A DNA stretch of 64,000 nt from Citrobacter braakii. Its GTDB lineage: Bacteria; Pseudomonadota; Gammaproteobacteria; Enterobacterales; Enterobacteriaceae. This document shows positions 51,504 to 59,621 of the stretch, in pieces. A model generated the notes under the pieces. That model was not told the DNA's origin. It made no database searches and saw only the letters and a program-made list of their open reading frames with translations. The stretch is from assembly GCF_002075345.1 (NCBI RefSeq), contig NZ_NAEW01000003.1, forward strand, positions 310,001 through 374,000. Reading direction: 5' to 3'. Both the position numbers and the translations under genes were made by a program. How positions within the stretch are numbered: the stretch's first letter is position 1; each line of letters begins with the position of its first letter.

Positions 51504-52850
51504 TTATCCTTTTGACAGATTTTCGCAAGCGGGTTGAACGGGATCTTTGGCTGCGGCGGCCTGCGCCTGTCTGGCGTCTTTCTTGCGCCAGTAGTTCGCG
51601 AGCAGCGAGCCGCTGACGTTGCCAAGCGGAGTCATCACCGCCGAGGCCAGGCCAACCGTTGCCAGTTTGCCCATCGCTGCGGCAAGCCCGGACGCCATGC
51701 CGCCGTTTTGCAGGCCGACTTCAAAGGCTACGGTGCGGGCAGACTGTACGTCCATGCGGAAGATCCAGCGGCTCATCAGATAGCCAATCAGGAAGCCGCC
51801 GAGGTTATGCATCAACATGGCGAAGCAGAGCAGGAAGCCGACCTGCACCAGGTTCTCGCGCCCGGCTGCGGCTGCGGTGGTCGTAAAGAAAATGATCCCC
51901 ATCATTGAGATGGTCGGCATGATTTTCTTCACGCCCGCCACGCGGCCATACAGCCAGTTGTAGAACAATGCCCAGACGAGACCGCCTGCCACGAAGTTAA
52001 GCACCACCGCGTACATTTGCGCGTCGGCGCTGGCGTGACCAAACAGCGCGTCCCAGCCGCCAGCAATCATATACAGCAGCCAAAGAGCGCCGATCCCGGC
52101 CAGCATCTGGACGACACGGCGTCCGCGCACGCCCGCATAGGTTTTCAGATAGTCATGCAGAATTGCCGCGCCGATGGGGATCAATACGATTTTCACCACA
52201 TCCATTACCATTGCGGTGAGCTGGATATCGATCATCGACCCCGCCAGCAGATTAACCCACAGCGGCGTCATCACCGTCGCCGCCAGCGTTGAGACTGCGG
52301 CGATCGAGACCGCCAGCGCCAGGTTGGCGTTCGCGATATAGACCATGACGGTAGAGGAGAGTCCGCTTGGGCAGGCGCCAATCAGCAGAATCCCGACCGC
52401 TACCTCAGGCGGAAAGTTAAAGATAAGCGTAATGCTCAGGCCGAGCAGAGGCATGATAACGAAGTGGCAGAAGGTGCCAATAAACACCGCCCACGGCATT
52501 TTGGCGACGTCAATAAAATCCTGGATCGTTAGCTTAGTACCCATGCTAAACATGGTGGCCTGAATGACGAGGAACACGATCCATTTATGGGTGATATTGA
52601 AACCGCCCCAGACGATCAGATCCGTAGACCAGGTCATGGCGGCGACAAACCCGGCGATGATCCATAGCGTAAACTGATAGCTGCGTAGACCTGGCCAGTA
52701 GCCTGCACCGGCGGCGAATCCGGCGGTGAACATCACCAGCCCGGGCTGCCAGAGCGCCGCGGACTGGATTAGCGCACCGATAATCGCCAGCGCCGCACCC
52801 GCAACGCTGACGCCGAGTCCGGTTTTGTGAATAACAGTGGTCATAGTCAT
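51504..52850 (-). CDS. Bile acid:sodium symporter (BASS) family transporter
   Basis: A 448-residue membrane protein of the SBF/BASS family, sodium-driven importers of bile acids, pyruvate, pantothenate and other organic anions. About ten helices follow a 60-residue N-terminal hydrophobic extension. Family motifs are visible as GACPSGLSSTVMVYIANANLALAVS-type substrate helix (split: GACPSGLSSTVM, IANANLALA) and VAFEVGLQNGGMASGLA, where the Glu/Gln/Asn coordinate Na+. In this cluster it presumably brings in the acid that the neighbouring enzymes degrade. The substrate is not predictable from sequence. Confidence 0.85.
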   Translation of the reverse strand: MTMTTVIHKTGLGVSVAGAALAIIGALIQSAALWQPGLVMFTAGFAAGAGYWPGLRSYQFTLWIIAGFVAAMTWSTDLIVWGGFNITHKWIVFLVIQATMFSMGTKLTIQDFIDVAKMPWAVFIGTFCHFVIMPLLGLSITLIFNFPPEVAVGILLIGACPSGLSSTVMVYIANANLALAVSIAAVSTLAATVMTPLWVNLLAGSMIDIQLTAMVMDVVKIVLIPIGAAILHDYLKTYAGVRGRRVVQMLAGIGALWLLYMIAGGWDALFGHASADAQMYAVVLNFVAGGLVWALFYNWLYGRVAGVKKIMPTISMMGIIFFTTTAAAAGRENLVQVGFLLCFAMLMHNLGGFLIGYLMSRWIFRMDVQSARTVAFEVGLQNGGMASGLAAAMGKLATVGLASAVMTPLGNVSGSLLANYWRKKDARQAQAAAAKDPVQPACENLSKG

Positions 52851-52871
52851 GTTGAAATGTCCTTGCTGTTG

Positions 52872-53684
52872 TTATTGCTGCCGGGATGGAATAGATAACA
52901 TGTGCCGCGCCATTTCTGGCGTGGCGACTTTTTTATCCATGCTGCGAATGAGCGTGGCGAGTTTGGCAACCTGCTGGTAATTATGCTGTGCTTTTTCTTC
53001 AGCGCTTAAATAATAGCTATCCTCAAAGCCGATTCGCACTTCACTGGCCCCCATGCCGACGGCGGCGGCAATAATATCGAAGTTCTTTCTGCCAAAATGA
53101 GTAATACCCCATAAGGCATCGCGCGGGATCATGCTACGCAGAGCAATTAAAGCGTCAATGGTTGCTGGCGTACTGCCGCGATGGCCGAGGACGATATTAA
53201 AGAGCATGGGTTTTTGGAATTTTATTTTATCTTCAAGGTTCAGGATGTTATTAATCATGCCAATTTCAAAAACTTCAAACTCGGGAATGATATTGCGCTC
53301 GACTATTTGCCGGGAGCAATATTCCACGTCCGGACCGGGATTAAAGTACACCGCATCTCCGAGGTTGACGGAACCGACGTTCAGCGAAGCCATCTCTACG
53401 CCGGGGCAGGAGAGTGGCGCGCAGCGTTCGGCGATGGACATTGAAGAGACGCCGCCGGTAGATGCCTGAATAATCAGGTCTGAATGGCGCATGACGTTAT
53501 CAATGGTCGCCTGAAAATCGGTGGTATCCGGCGTCAGGCGACCCTGTTTATCGCGAACGTGTAAATGCACGATGGACGCGCCATGCTCTACGCTGGCGAG
53601 TATTTCCTGCGCCAGTTCTGCGGGTATAACTCTGGGGCAATCCGCGGCAACGGGTGCCAGCGAAATAATAACAGTATCCGACAT
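52872..53684 (-). CDS. BKACE-family beta-keto acid cleavage enzyme
   Basis: A 270-residue TIM-barrel protein of the BKACE family (PF05853, after 3-keto-5-aminohexanoate cleavage enzyme). These zinc enzymes transfer an acetyl unit from acetyl-CoA, turning a beta-keto acid into acetoacetate and a new CoA ester. Zinc ligands are seen as His40 and His42 (IVHLHVRD) and the Glu in ASEVRIGFED. PNVGSVNLG-like (here LNVGSVNLGD) and FEIGMINN segments also fit. It lies 21 bases before the transporter and 28 bases after the isomerase-like gene. The substrate class in BKACE varies widely; none is assigned. Confidence 0.85.
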   Translation of the reverse strand: MSDTVIISLAPVAADCPRVIPAELAQEILASVEHGASIVHLHVRDKQGRLTPDTTDFQATIDNVMRHSDLIIQASTGGVSSMSIAERCAPLSCPGVEMASLNVGSVNLGDAVYFNPGPDVEYCSRQIVERNIIPEFEVFEIGMINNILNLEDKIKFQKPMLFNIVLGHRGSTPATIDALIALRSMIPRDALWGITHFGRKNFDIIAAAVGMGASEVRIGFEDSYYLSAEEKAQHNYQQVAKLATLIRSMDKKVATPEMARHMLSIPSRQQ

Positions 53685-53712
53685 ATTTTCCTCCGGTACA
53701 GAGATATTTAAA

Positions 53713-54489
53713 TTATAGGTAAGGCTTTATCCAGTTTAATGAGTCGGGCCCTGATGTTGATGGTTGATATTCACAGCCAATCCAGCCCTGGTAATTCATT
53801 TTTCTAATAAAATCGAATAGCCATGTTTCATTTAATTCACCTGTTCCCGGTTCATGGCGATAGGGGACAGACGCAATTTGAAAATGTTTAATTAAGGTGA
53901 AGTAGCGTTCAATATTTTTTGCCACATTGCCATGAATTTTCTGACAGTGGTAAATATCAAACTGTAAACCGATATTTTTCTTGCCAACCTCTTGAATAAT
54001 AGATTCGGCCAACGGAAAGCTGTCAATAAAATAACCGGGCATATCCTGCGAATTTAACGGTTCAATCAGCACATCGATTTCCGCTTCAGCCATCATATCG
54101 CAGGCGATACGCAGCCGGTTGGTCAGGAGAGTGCGCTGAGCGTGAAGCGTCAGATCGTCGCAGCGCGAACCGGCCATAACGTGAACCCGACGACAGCCCA
54201 GCGCCGTGGCGTAATCACGCGCCACGTTGAGGCTATGGTGAAATTCCTGGTCTCGACCGGGCTGCGCGGCCAGTCCCCGCTCACCTTGTGCCCAGTTACC
54301 CGCCGGTGCGTTCATCAGCACCACCGGCAGGGACGTTTCCCGCTGTGCAGCGTGCATATGCGCCAGCGGGTGCTGCCAGAGAAATAGCCCTTCAACGCCG
54401 CGAAAACCAGCCGCCTGCGCCGCCGCAAATCGCGCCGCTATCGGTAAATCTGTAAACAACCAGTCGAGGTTAGCCGCTAACTTCAGCAT
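53713..54489 (-). CDS. OtnI-like 2-oxo-tetronate isomerase (YgbM-type)
   Basis: A 258-residue TIM-barrel isomerase of the hydroxypyruvate isomerase family, equal in length to E. coli YgbM (OtnI), which converts 2-oxo-tetronate to 3-oxo-tetronate. It starts LKLAANLDWLFTDLP, and metal-site residues are in VLIEPLNS, QFDIYHCQK, VPYRHEPGTGELN and GWIGCEYQP. I use ATG 54489 with GGGAGGG upstream; it overlaps the end of the DeoR gene by 20 bases. The AT-rich start of the gene region differs from the surrounding GC-rich genes. OtnI activity is by homology. Confidence 0.82.
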   Translation of the reverse strand: MLKLAANLDWLFTDLPIAARFAAAQAAGFRGVEGLFLWQHPLAHMHAAQRETSLPVVLMNAPAGNWAQGERGLAAQPGRDQEFHHSLNVARDYATALGCRRVHVMAGSRCDDLTLHAQRTLLTNRLRIACDMMAEAEIDVLIEPLNSQDMPGYFIDSFPLAESIIQEVGKKNIGLQFDIYHCQKIHGNVAKNIERYFTLIKHFQIASVPYRHEPGTGELNETWLFDFIRKMNYQGWIGCEYQPSTSGPDSLNWIKPYL

Positions 54490-55276
54490 GGCGCGCACCC
54501 TCCCGGTTATCAACCAGATGCAGCTTAACGCCCTGGCTGGCAAGAGTTTGCTGGGCGTTTTCCGGTAACCGGTTATCAGAAATAATGTCGGTTAACTGTT
54601 CCAGCCCACAGATATGGAACATGCCGTATTTGCCAAACTTACTGCTGTCGCAGACCAGCACCCGACGCCGGGAAACGGTGAGTACCGCTTCTTTAACCGA
54701 AGCTTTCCCTTCGCTCGGCGTCGACATGCCGCGTTCGGTATCCCACGATGAGGAGCTCAGAAACGCCACGTCAATATTAATGGTGCGCAGAAAACTGGCG
54801 GCGCTTTTTCCAAGGCATGAGCGGTTACGCTGATCCACCAGACCACCGGTGTGATAGAGCGTGATGTGCGGCATATCCATCAGATAGTGGCTGATGGAAA
54901 AATCGTTGGTTACTACCGTCAGATTGAAACAGTGGCTGGCGGCGACCGCTTTCGCCACTTCAAACAACGACGTACCGGCATCCAGATACAGCGTTTGTCC
55001 GGGCTCAATGAGCATGGCGGCGAGCTGGCCCATTTTACGTTTCACGTCATGATTCAACTCGGCTTTTTCCCGCCATGGCAGCTCGGATTTCAGCAGGTTA
55101 TTGAGCTTCACTCCGCCGTTAATGGCGATAACTTTGCCTTCTTCTTCCAGCAACTGGATGTCGCGACGCACGGTCATATGCGACACGCTCATCAAATCTG
55201 CCAGTTCATTAAATGAGGCGGCATTTTTTTCGTGCACGTAGCGGTAGATAAAATCACGTCGTTGCTCGGGGATCAT
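54470..55276 (-). CDS. DeoR-family repressor of the acid-sugar cluster
   Basis: A 268-residue DeoR-family regulator, most like E. coli YgbI. The helix-turn-helix lies at residues 1-60 (IPEQRRDFIYRYVHEKN, then VSHMTVRRDIQLLEEEGKV), followed by the sugar-phosphate-binding domain with YLDAGTSLFEVAKA and VVTNDFSI. It sits inside the cluster, between the aldolase and isomerase genes, which is unusual for a regulator but common for ygb-type operons. Its inducer is probably a phosphorylated intermediate of the pathway. Confidence 0.86.
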   Translation of the reverse strand: MIPEQRRDFIYRYVHEKNAASFNELADLMSVSHMTVRRDIQLLEEEGKVIAINGGVKLNNLLKSELPWREKAELNHDVKRKMGQLAAMLIEPGQTLYLDAGTSLFEVAKAVAASHCFNLTVVTNDFSISHYLMDMPHITLYHTGGLVDQRNRSCLGKSAASFLRTINIDVAFLSSSSWDTERGMSTPSEGKASVKEAVLTVSRRRVLVCDSSKFGKYGMFHICGLEQLTDIISDNRLPENAQQTLASQGVKLHLVDNREGARHAEVSG

Positions 55277-55285
55277 TATGTCACC

Positions 55286-55930
55286 TCACGCTTGCCGGGA
55301 ATGTTCAAGTTCGGCCACCGCTTCTTCTGAGAGCGGAACATAGCCAAGCGGTTTTAACGTCAGCCAGATGCGGGCGCTGTCTTCCAGTTCTTCAGCGTTA
55401 AACACCGCCTCACGCAGCGAGCGACCGCTTACTACCGGCCCGTGATTGGCCAGCAGCGCGGCCGTATGGTCTGCCGCGATTTCACTCAGTGCGCTGGCAA
55501 TGCCTTCATGGCCAGGCTTGAAATAGGGCAGCAGCGGTAACTGCCCGACGCGCATCACATAGTACGGCGTTAACGGCGGCAGGCAGTTTTTCGGCGTGGT
55601 GCACGGCAGGCAGGAGAGCGCGGTCAGCCATGGAGAATGCAGGTGCACGACCGCGCCGCAGGATGGCCGATGTCGATACCACGCCAGATGCATGGGCACC
55701 TCTTTTGAGGGTTTGTCACCGCTAAGATGAACGCCGTTGGCATCCAGCCGACTTAGCGTGGCAGGATCAAGCTCGCCCAGACAAGAGTTGGTCGGGGTCA
55801 CCAGATAGCCGCCATCCGGCATTTTGACGCTAAGATTGCCGGAACCGCCGCTGCTGTAACCGCGCATAAACAGGGAACGGCCATAGTGGACGAGTAGTTC
55901 GCGCAGTTGGTGTTCACTCACCGAATTCAT
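55286..55930 (-). CDS. OtnC-like class II aldolase (3-oxo-tetronate 4-phosphate decarboxylase)
   Basis: A 214-residue class II aldolase/adducin-family enzyme matching E. coli YgbL (OtnC), which decarboxylates 3-oxo-tetronate 4-phosphate to dihydroxyacetone phosphate. Residues GSGNLSVKMPDGG bind phosphate, SGDKPSKEVPMHLA has the catalytic Glu77, and VVHLHSPW (His96, His98) with LLANHGPVV supply the metal ligands. Its ATG overlaps the kinase stop (ATGA). It precedes the regulator by 9 bases. Confidence 0.87.
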   Translation of the reverse strand: MNSVSEHQLRELLVHYGRSLFMRGYSSGGSGNLSVKMPDGGYLVTPTNSCLGELDPATLSRLDANGVHLSGDKPSKEVPMHLAWYRHRPSCGAVVHLHSPWLTALSCLPCTTPKNCLPPLTPYYVMRVGQLPLLPYFKPGHEGIASALSEIAADHTAALLANHGPVVSGRSLREAVFNAEELEDSARIWLTLKPLGYVPLSEEAVAELEHSRQA

Positions 55931-57183
55931 AATGCGTACTCCTGGGCAGTAAAAAAGAAATCGTCGTCACCAAAGTTGCCTGACTTCAGCGCCAGCGCCA
56001 GACCGGAGGAAAATACCCACGGTACGCCTGGCGCAATGGCTTTGCCGACGGACAGACGCTTCACCTGCAAGGCTTCCACAACGGTGCCGGAGGTTTCTCC
56101 GCCCGCGACGATAAAGGTGTTTACACCCGCAGTTCGTAGCTTTGAACTCAGCCGGGCAAAAGCGTGTTCGATTGCCTGGCTGGCGGCCTGTTCGCCGTGC
56201 TCCTGTTGAATACGTTTGAGTACGTCTGGCGGCTGAGTGGCGTATATCAGTGGCGCTAATGGGTCGCTGATATGCGTCATCGCCCAGGCGCTCAGTTCAT
56301 CGGTGTAGCGTTCGGCATCAGACAGGCAGCGGGACACATCAAGCAAACGAGACGCTGCCGCGGCCTTATAGCGATTAACCTGACGATTGCTCATTGCCGA
56401 ACAGCTACCGGAGAACACCACCGTTTTGGCAGGCAGTGGAAAAGAGTCCGGCGGCATGGATTGCTGGCCTCCGCTGCAGGCGGCCATCGCGCCGCCGAGC
56501 CCTGAGCCCCCGGCTAACAGAGGGCTGGCATGGAGAGCTTGCGCCAGCGTGTTGAGATCTGCTTCATCCAGCGTATCGACGATAACGTGACGCGTACCTT
56601 CAGCCTGAAGTTGGGCCAGGGCGTAAGTGACCGCTTCCACACCTTGACGCAGGGTCGTGAGGTTGATGCAACCAACCGCGCCTGGCGTTTGCGCGCTCAG
56701 CAGGCGCGGCAGGCTGGCATCGTTCATTGGATTGAGCGGATGCTTTTCCATCCCGGATTCGTTAAGCAGTACACCGTGTACAAAAAGATGACCATGCACC
56801 ACCGTGCGTCCGTTTTGCGGCAGAGCGGGGCAGTGGACGATCAGCGGAACCTGCAGGTCGTTCATCAATGCATCGCTGACCGGGCCAATATTGCCTGTTG
56901 GCGTGGAGTCAAACGTCGAACAATATTTAAAATAAATCTGGCGGACACCTGCATTTTGTTTCAGCCAGCGGGCACAGGACAGGGATTGGGCGACGGCCTG
57001 TTCTGCGGGTAATGAGCGGCTTTTCAGCGAGATGACGATAGCGTCAACCTCTTCATTCCAGCATTGCGCGGTATCGGGCATACCGGGCAGAAGCGCGACG
57101 CGCCACCCCTGCTGCGCCATAAAGCTTGCAATGTCCGTTGCGCCGGTAAAATCGTCGGCGATAACGCCTGTGGTGACGGCCAT
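55927..57183 (-). CDS. OtnK-like 3-oxo-tetronate 4-kinase
   Basis: A 418-residue four-carbon acid-sugar kinase (DUF1537 N and C domains) close to E. coli YgbK (OtnK). The N-terminal domain has GVIADDFTGATDIASFM and IYFKYCSTFDSTPTGNIGPV. The C-terminal nucleotide domain has VVFSGSCSAMSNRQV and FIVAGGETSGTVVEAL, ending LALKSGNFGDDDFF. GGAG stands 7 bases before the ATG. It is the first gene of the cluster, downstream of an AT-rich control region with a CRP-like half-perfect site. Threonate-type dehydrogenases that usually accompany it are absent. Confidence 0.88.
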   Translation of the reverse strand: MAVTTGVIADDFTGATDIASFMAQQGWRVALLPGMPDTAQCWNEEVDAIVISLKSRSLPAEQAVAQSLSCARWLKQNAGVRQIYFKYCSTFDSTPTGNIGPVSDALMNDLQVPLIVHCPALPQNGRTVVHGHLFVHGVLLNESGMEKHPLNPMNDASLPRLLSAQTPGAVGCINLTTLRQGVEAVTYALAQLQAEGTRHVIVDTLDEADLNTLAQALHASPLLAGGSGLGGAMAACSGGQQSMPPDSFPLPAKTVVFSGSCSAMSNRQVNRYKAAAASRLLDVSRCLSDAERYTDELSAWAMTHISDPLAPLIYATQPPDVLKRIQQEHGEQAASQAIEHAFARLSSKLRTAGVNTFIVAGGETSGTVVEALQVKRLSVGKAIAPGVPWVFSSGLALALKSGNFGDDDFFFTAQEYAL

Positions 57184-57555
57184 GGATCAACTCCGTTCAG
57201 ATTGTTTGCTAATTGAACATATTATTCAGGAGGGCCTTTCACATTCACATGATGATTATCACAAATAAGCACATCATCGATTCAGATTAAAAACGGGTAA
57301 TTTATTGAAAATAATGAGGTTAGGTGTTGAGTGTTGCGAAAAGAGTCTCACAAGAGAGTGTGAAGATTCGTTAATCTTTGAGAAAGCGGAGTCGGCGGTG
57401 TGCTGCAGAGTATTATCGTGGTCGCTATAATTTTCTTGCCAATTGATCATAATCATCTGCACAAATGAGATTATTTTTTGCGGTGAGCATCATTCTTTCC
57501 TGAGGCTAATTTTTGCATATTAGCGGCCTTAATATTGTTAATGCCGGAGGATAAC
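57184..57555. promoter_or_regulatory. Divergent control region, acid-sugar cluster / pocR-like gene
   Basis: This AT-rich stretch of 372 bases separates the kinase gene and the PocR-like gene. A CRP-like site with a perfect TCACA half (CATGA-TGATTA-TCACA) lies at 57248-57263, about 65 bases from the kinase start. No gene is visible. Promoters for both directions must lie here, but I could not fix them. Confidence 0.45.
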
Positions 57556-58449
57556 GTGCCGCTGAAAATCCAGGATGACTATTTACACCGTTTTTTCTCT
57601 ATCGCAGAACTCTTCTCCCGAGCCACTGGGTTAGCCACAGTCGTCGTTGATATTAACGGTATAGCGTTGTCTGAATGTCATAATTTTAATTCGTTTTGCA
57701 CATTAATGCGTGCGGATGAGCGCTATCGAGCAGGTTGCCAAAAGTGCGACAAGTACTGTGCTTTTGAGGCATTAAAACAGCTTAAACCCAGAATACTCAC
57801 CTGTCATGCAGGGCTAAGTCTGTTCTCGATGCCATTAATTCATGAGGGACATCTTTACGGTTTTATTATCTGCGGGCAGGTGCGGGTAAAATATCAGGAA
57901 TATGAAACTATCGCTATTGATAACAAAAACTCATGGATTAATAACCCCGAAATTAAAGCTGAGTGGGGCCAGTCTGCGATGGTGGATAATAATGTACTGG
58001 TGGCGTCAGCAAATTTGTTAAGTTTTATTGTTGATAATTTTGAGAAAGAACAATTGATCTCTGAGAAGATTGTGGTTCCGGCAACCCGATACGCTCATCA
58101 TTATTTCACTGAGCCTTCACGTCACGAGAAAAAACTTATGGCGGCGCTGCGTTATATTGACGAGAATTTGTATGGTGAATTGTCTTTGGAATCTGTCGCG
58201 GCTCATGTGTGCTTAAGCGCGAACTATTTCAGCCGGTTTTTCAAGAAACGCCAGGGTGTTAATTTTAAAACCTGGGTGAGTCAGAAAAAAATGCAAAAAG
58301 CAGGGGAGTTATTACACGATCCGCTTCATTCCATAGACAGTATTGCCAGGAAATTGCAATACGCGCAAACCAGTTACTTTTGCCGCGTTTTCCGGGCGGC
58401 GCATCAAACGTCGCCCCAGTCTTTTCGTCACGCCAGACTTTCGCAGTAA
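57556..58449 (+). CDS. PocR-like regulator (PocR ligand domain + AraC helix-turn-helix)
   Basis: A 297-residue regulator similar throughout to Salmonella PocR, the activator of cobalamin synthesis and propanediol use. The N-terminal PocR domain has FSRATGLATVVVDINGIALSE and a conserved cysteine set (48, 61, 64, 68, 83) around CQKCDKYC and LTCHAGLSLFSMPL. The C-terminal AraC domain starts ALRYIDENLYGELSLESVA and has QYAQTSYFCRVFR. I use GTG 57556 because GGAGG lies 5 bases before it; ATG 57541 and TTG 57535 lack a ribosome site. It is divergent from the acid-sugar cluster and converges with cobA. Confidence 0.84.
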   Translation: MPLKIQDDYLHRFFSIAELFSRATGLATVVVDINGIALSECHNFNSFCTLMRADERYRAGCQKCDKYCAFEALKQLKPRILTCHAGLSLFSMPLIHEGHLYGFIICGQVRVKYQEYETIAIDNKNSWINNPEIKAEWGQSAMVDNNVLVASANLLSFIVDNFEKEQLISEKIVVPATRYAHHYFTEPSRHEKKLMAALRYIDENLYGELSLESVAAHVCLSANYFSRFFKKRQGVNFKTWVSQKKMQKAGELLHDPLHSIDSIARKLQYAQTSYFCRVFRAAHQTSPQSFRHARLSQ

Positions 58450-59216
58450 AGATTGTCTGGCAGCGTGATGGCTTCAGGTATAAAAGAGAGCCGATCGCTC
58501 AGGGTCACCACATCTCCGATTACAATCAACGCCGGTGGAACAATATTAGCTTCCTGCGCCTTGCTCAATAATGAACCGAGCGTGCAGGTCAGGCGACGTT
58601 GATTTTCTCGGGTCGCGGACATAATTAGCGCGGCGGGCGTGTCTGCTGATTTCCCGCCCATCAACAGCTCTTCACAGATAAACGCCAGATTGGCGATACC
58701 CATGACGATGACCAACGTGCCGTTAAGTTTCGCCAGTTGACGCCAGTCCTGCTGCTGATTGCCTTCCCGCGTGTGGCCAGTCACCACGTGAAAGGCGGAG
58801 GCAAAATCGCGATGTGTCACCGGGATACCGGCATAGGTCAGGCCGCCAATCGTAGAACTAATACCCGGTACAACTTCAAAAGGGATGCCCATTTCAACCA
58901 GATCCTCAACTTCTTCAGCCCCACGGCCAAATACATACGGATCGCCACCTTTGAGGCGCACAATGTTGTGGTGTGTTTGGGCATACTGGACCAGCAGTGC
59001 GTTGATTTCACCTTGGGGAACGCAATGGAAGCCTGGATTTTTGCCGACATTGATAAGCAGGCAGTCAGGTAATGCCCATTCCAAAATTTTAGGATTGACC
59101 AGCCGATCGTAAATAATGACGTCGGCCTGTTTAATGCACATCATTGCTTTGAGGGTCAGTAATGAAATATCACCAGGACCTGCTCCAACGAGCCAGACCT
59201 TTCCGAAAGTTTTCAC
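58428..59216 (-). CDS. cobA: CobA-type uroporphyrinogen-III C-methyltransferase
   Basis: A 262-residue SAM-dependent methyltransferase makes precorrin-2, the branch point to siroheme and cobalamin. It reads VWLVGAGPGDISLLTLKA, RLKGGDPYVFGRGAEEVE, and PFEVVPGISSTIGG, all standard SUMT motifs, and stands alone rather than fused as in CysG. I use GTG 59216 with AAGGA at 6 bases; an upstream ATG at 59264 lacks a site. Its last 22 bases overlap the end of the PocR-like gene on the other strand. A second SUMT besides CysG suggests dedicated supply for B12 synthesis. Confidence 0.88.
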   Translation of the reverse strand: MKTFGKVWLVGAGPGDISLLTLKAMMCIKQADVIIYDRLVNPKILEWALPDCLLINVGKNPGFHCVPQGEINALLVQYAQTHHNIVRLKGGDPYVFGRGAEEVEDLVEMGIPFEVVPGISSTIGGLTYAGIPVTHRDFASAFHVVTGHTREGNQQQDWRQLAKLNGTLVIVMGIANLAFICEELLMGGKSADTPAALIMSATRENQRRLTCTLGSLLSKAQEANIVPPALIVIGDVVTLSDRLSFIPEAITLPDNLYCESLA

Positions 59217-59621
59217 AATGTGTCCTTTATCACGTCTGTCAAAAAATGGCACAAACGACATCAATAAATGATTAAAAGCAGTCGTTTGCCCGTAAGTTAT
59301 AACGTGAAATTATCCAGGATTAGCGCATGGATAATATTGATTAATCTCGCAAAGTTTTTTCTGCAATAAACAAGAAGACTTGAAAAATTATTAAGAACTT
59401 ATTGGCACTATTTACTTAGGTTTAACCTTATTTAAATTGTGTTTATTGTTGTGCTTGAGTATTATTGGTTAATATTTATCCGCCATCAGTGTGAGCAAAT
59501 CATGGATTGGATCAATGACATCAATGGAGAAAATAAAATATAACTCTCGGTGCTTATCTGGGTGCCTTGAATTATTTTTTATAAATTAAACTATTTTTGT
59601 ACGCTGCATATGGAAGAGGTT
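59217..59621. promoter_or_regulatory. AT-rich divergent gap between cobA and the LysR gene
   Basis: This 405-base stretch is strongly AT-rich and without a credible gene. It must contain both divergent promoters. No tRNA, repeat or terminator was recognised. Its composition differs from the GC-rich core genes and suggests acquired DNA. Confidence 0.45.
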
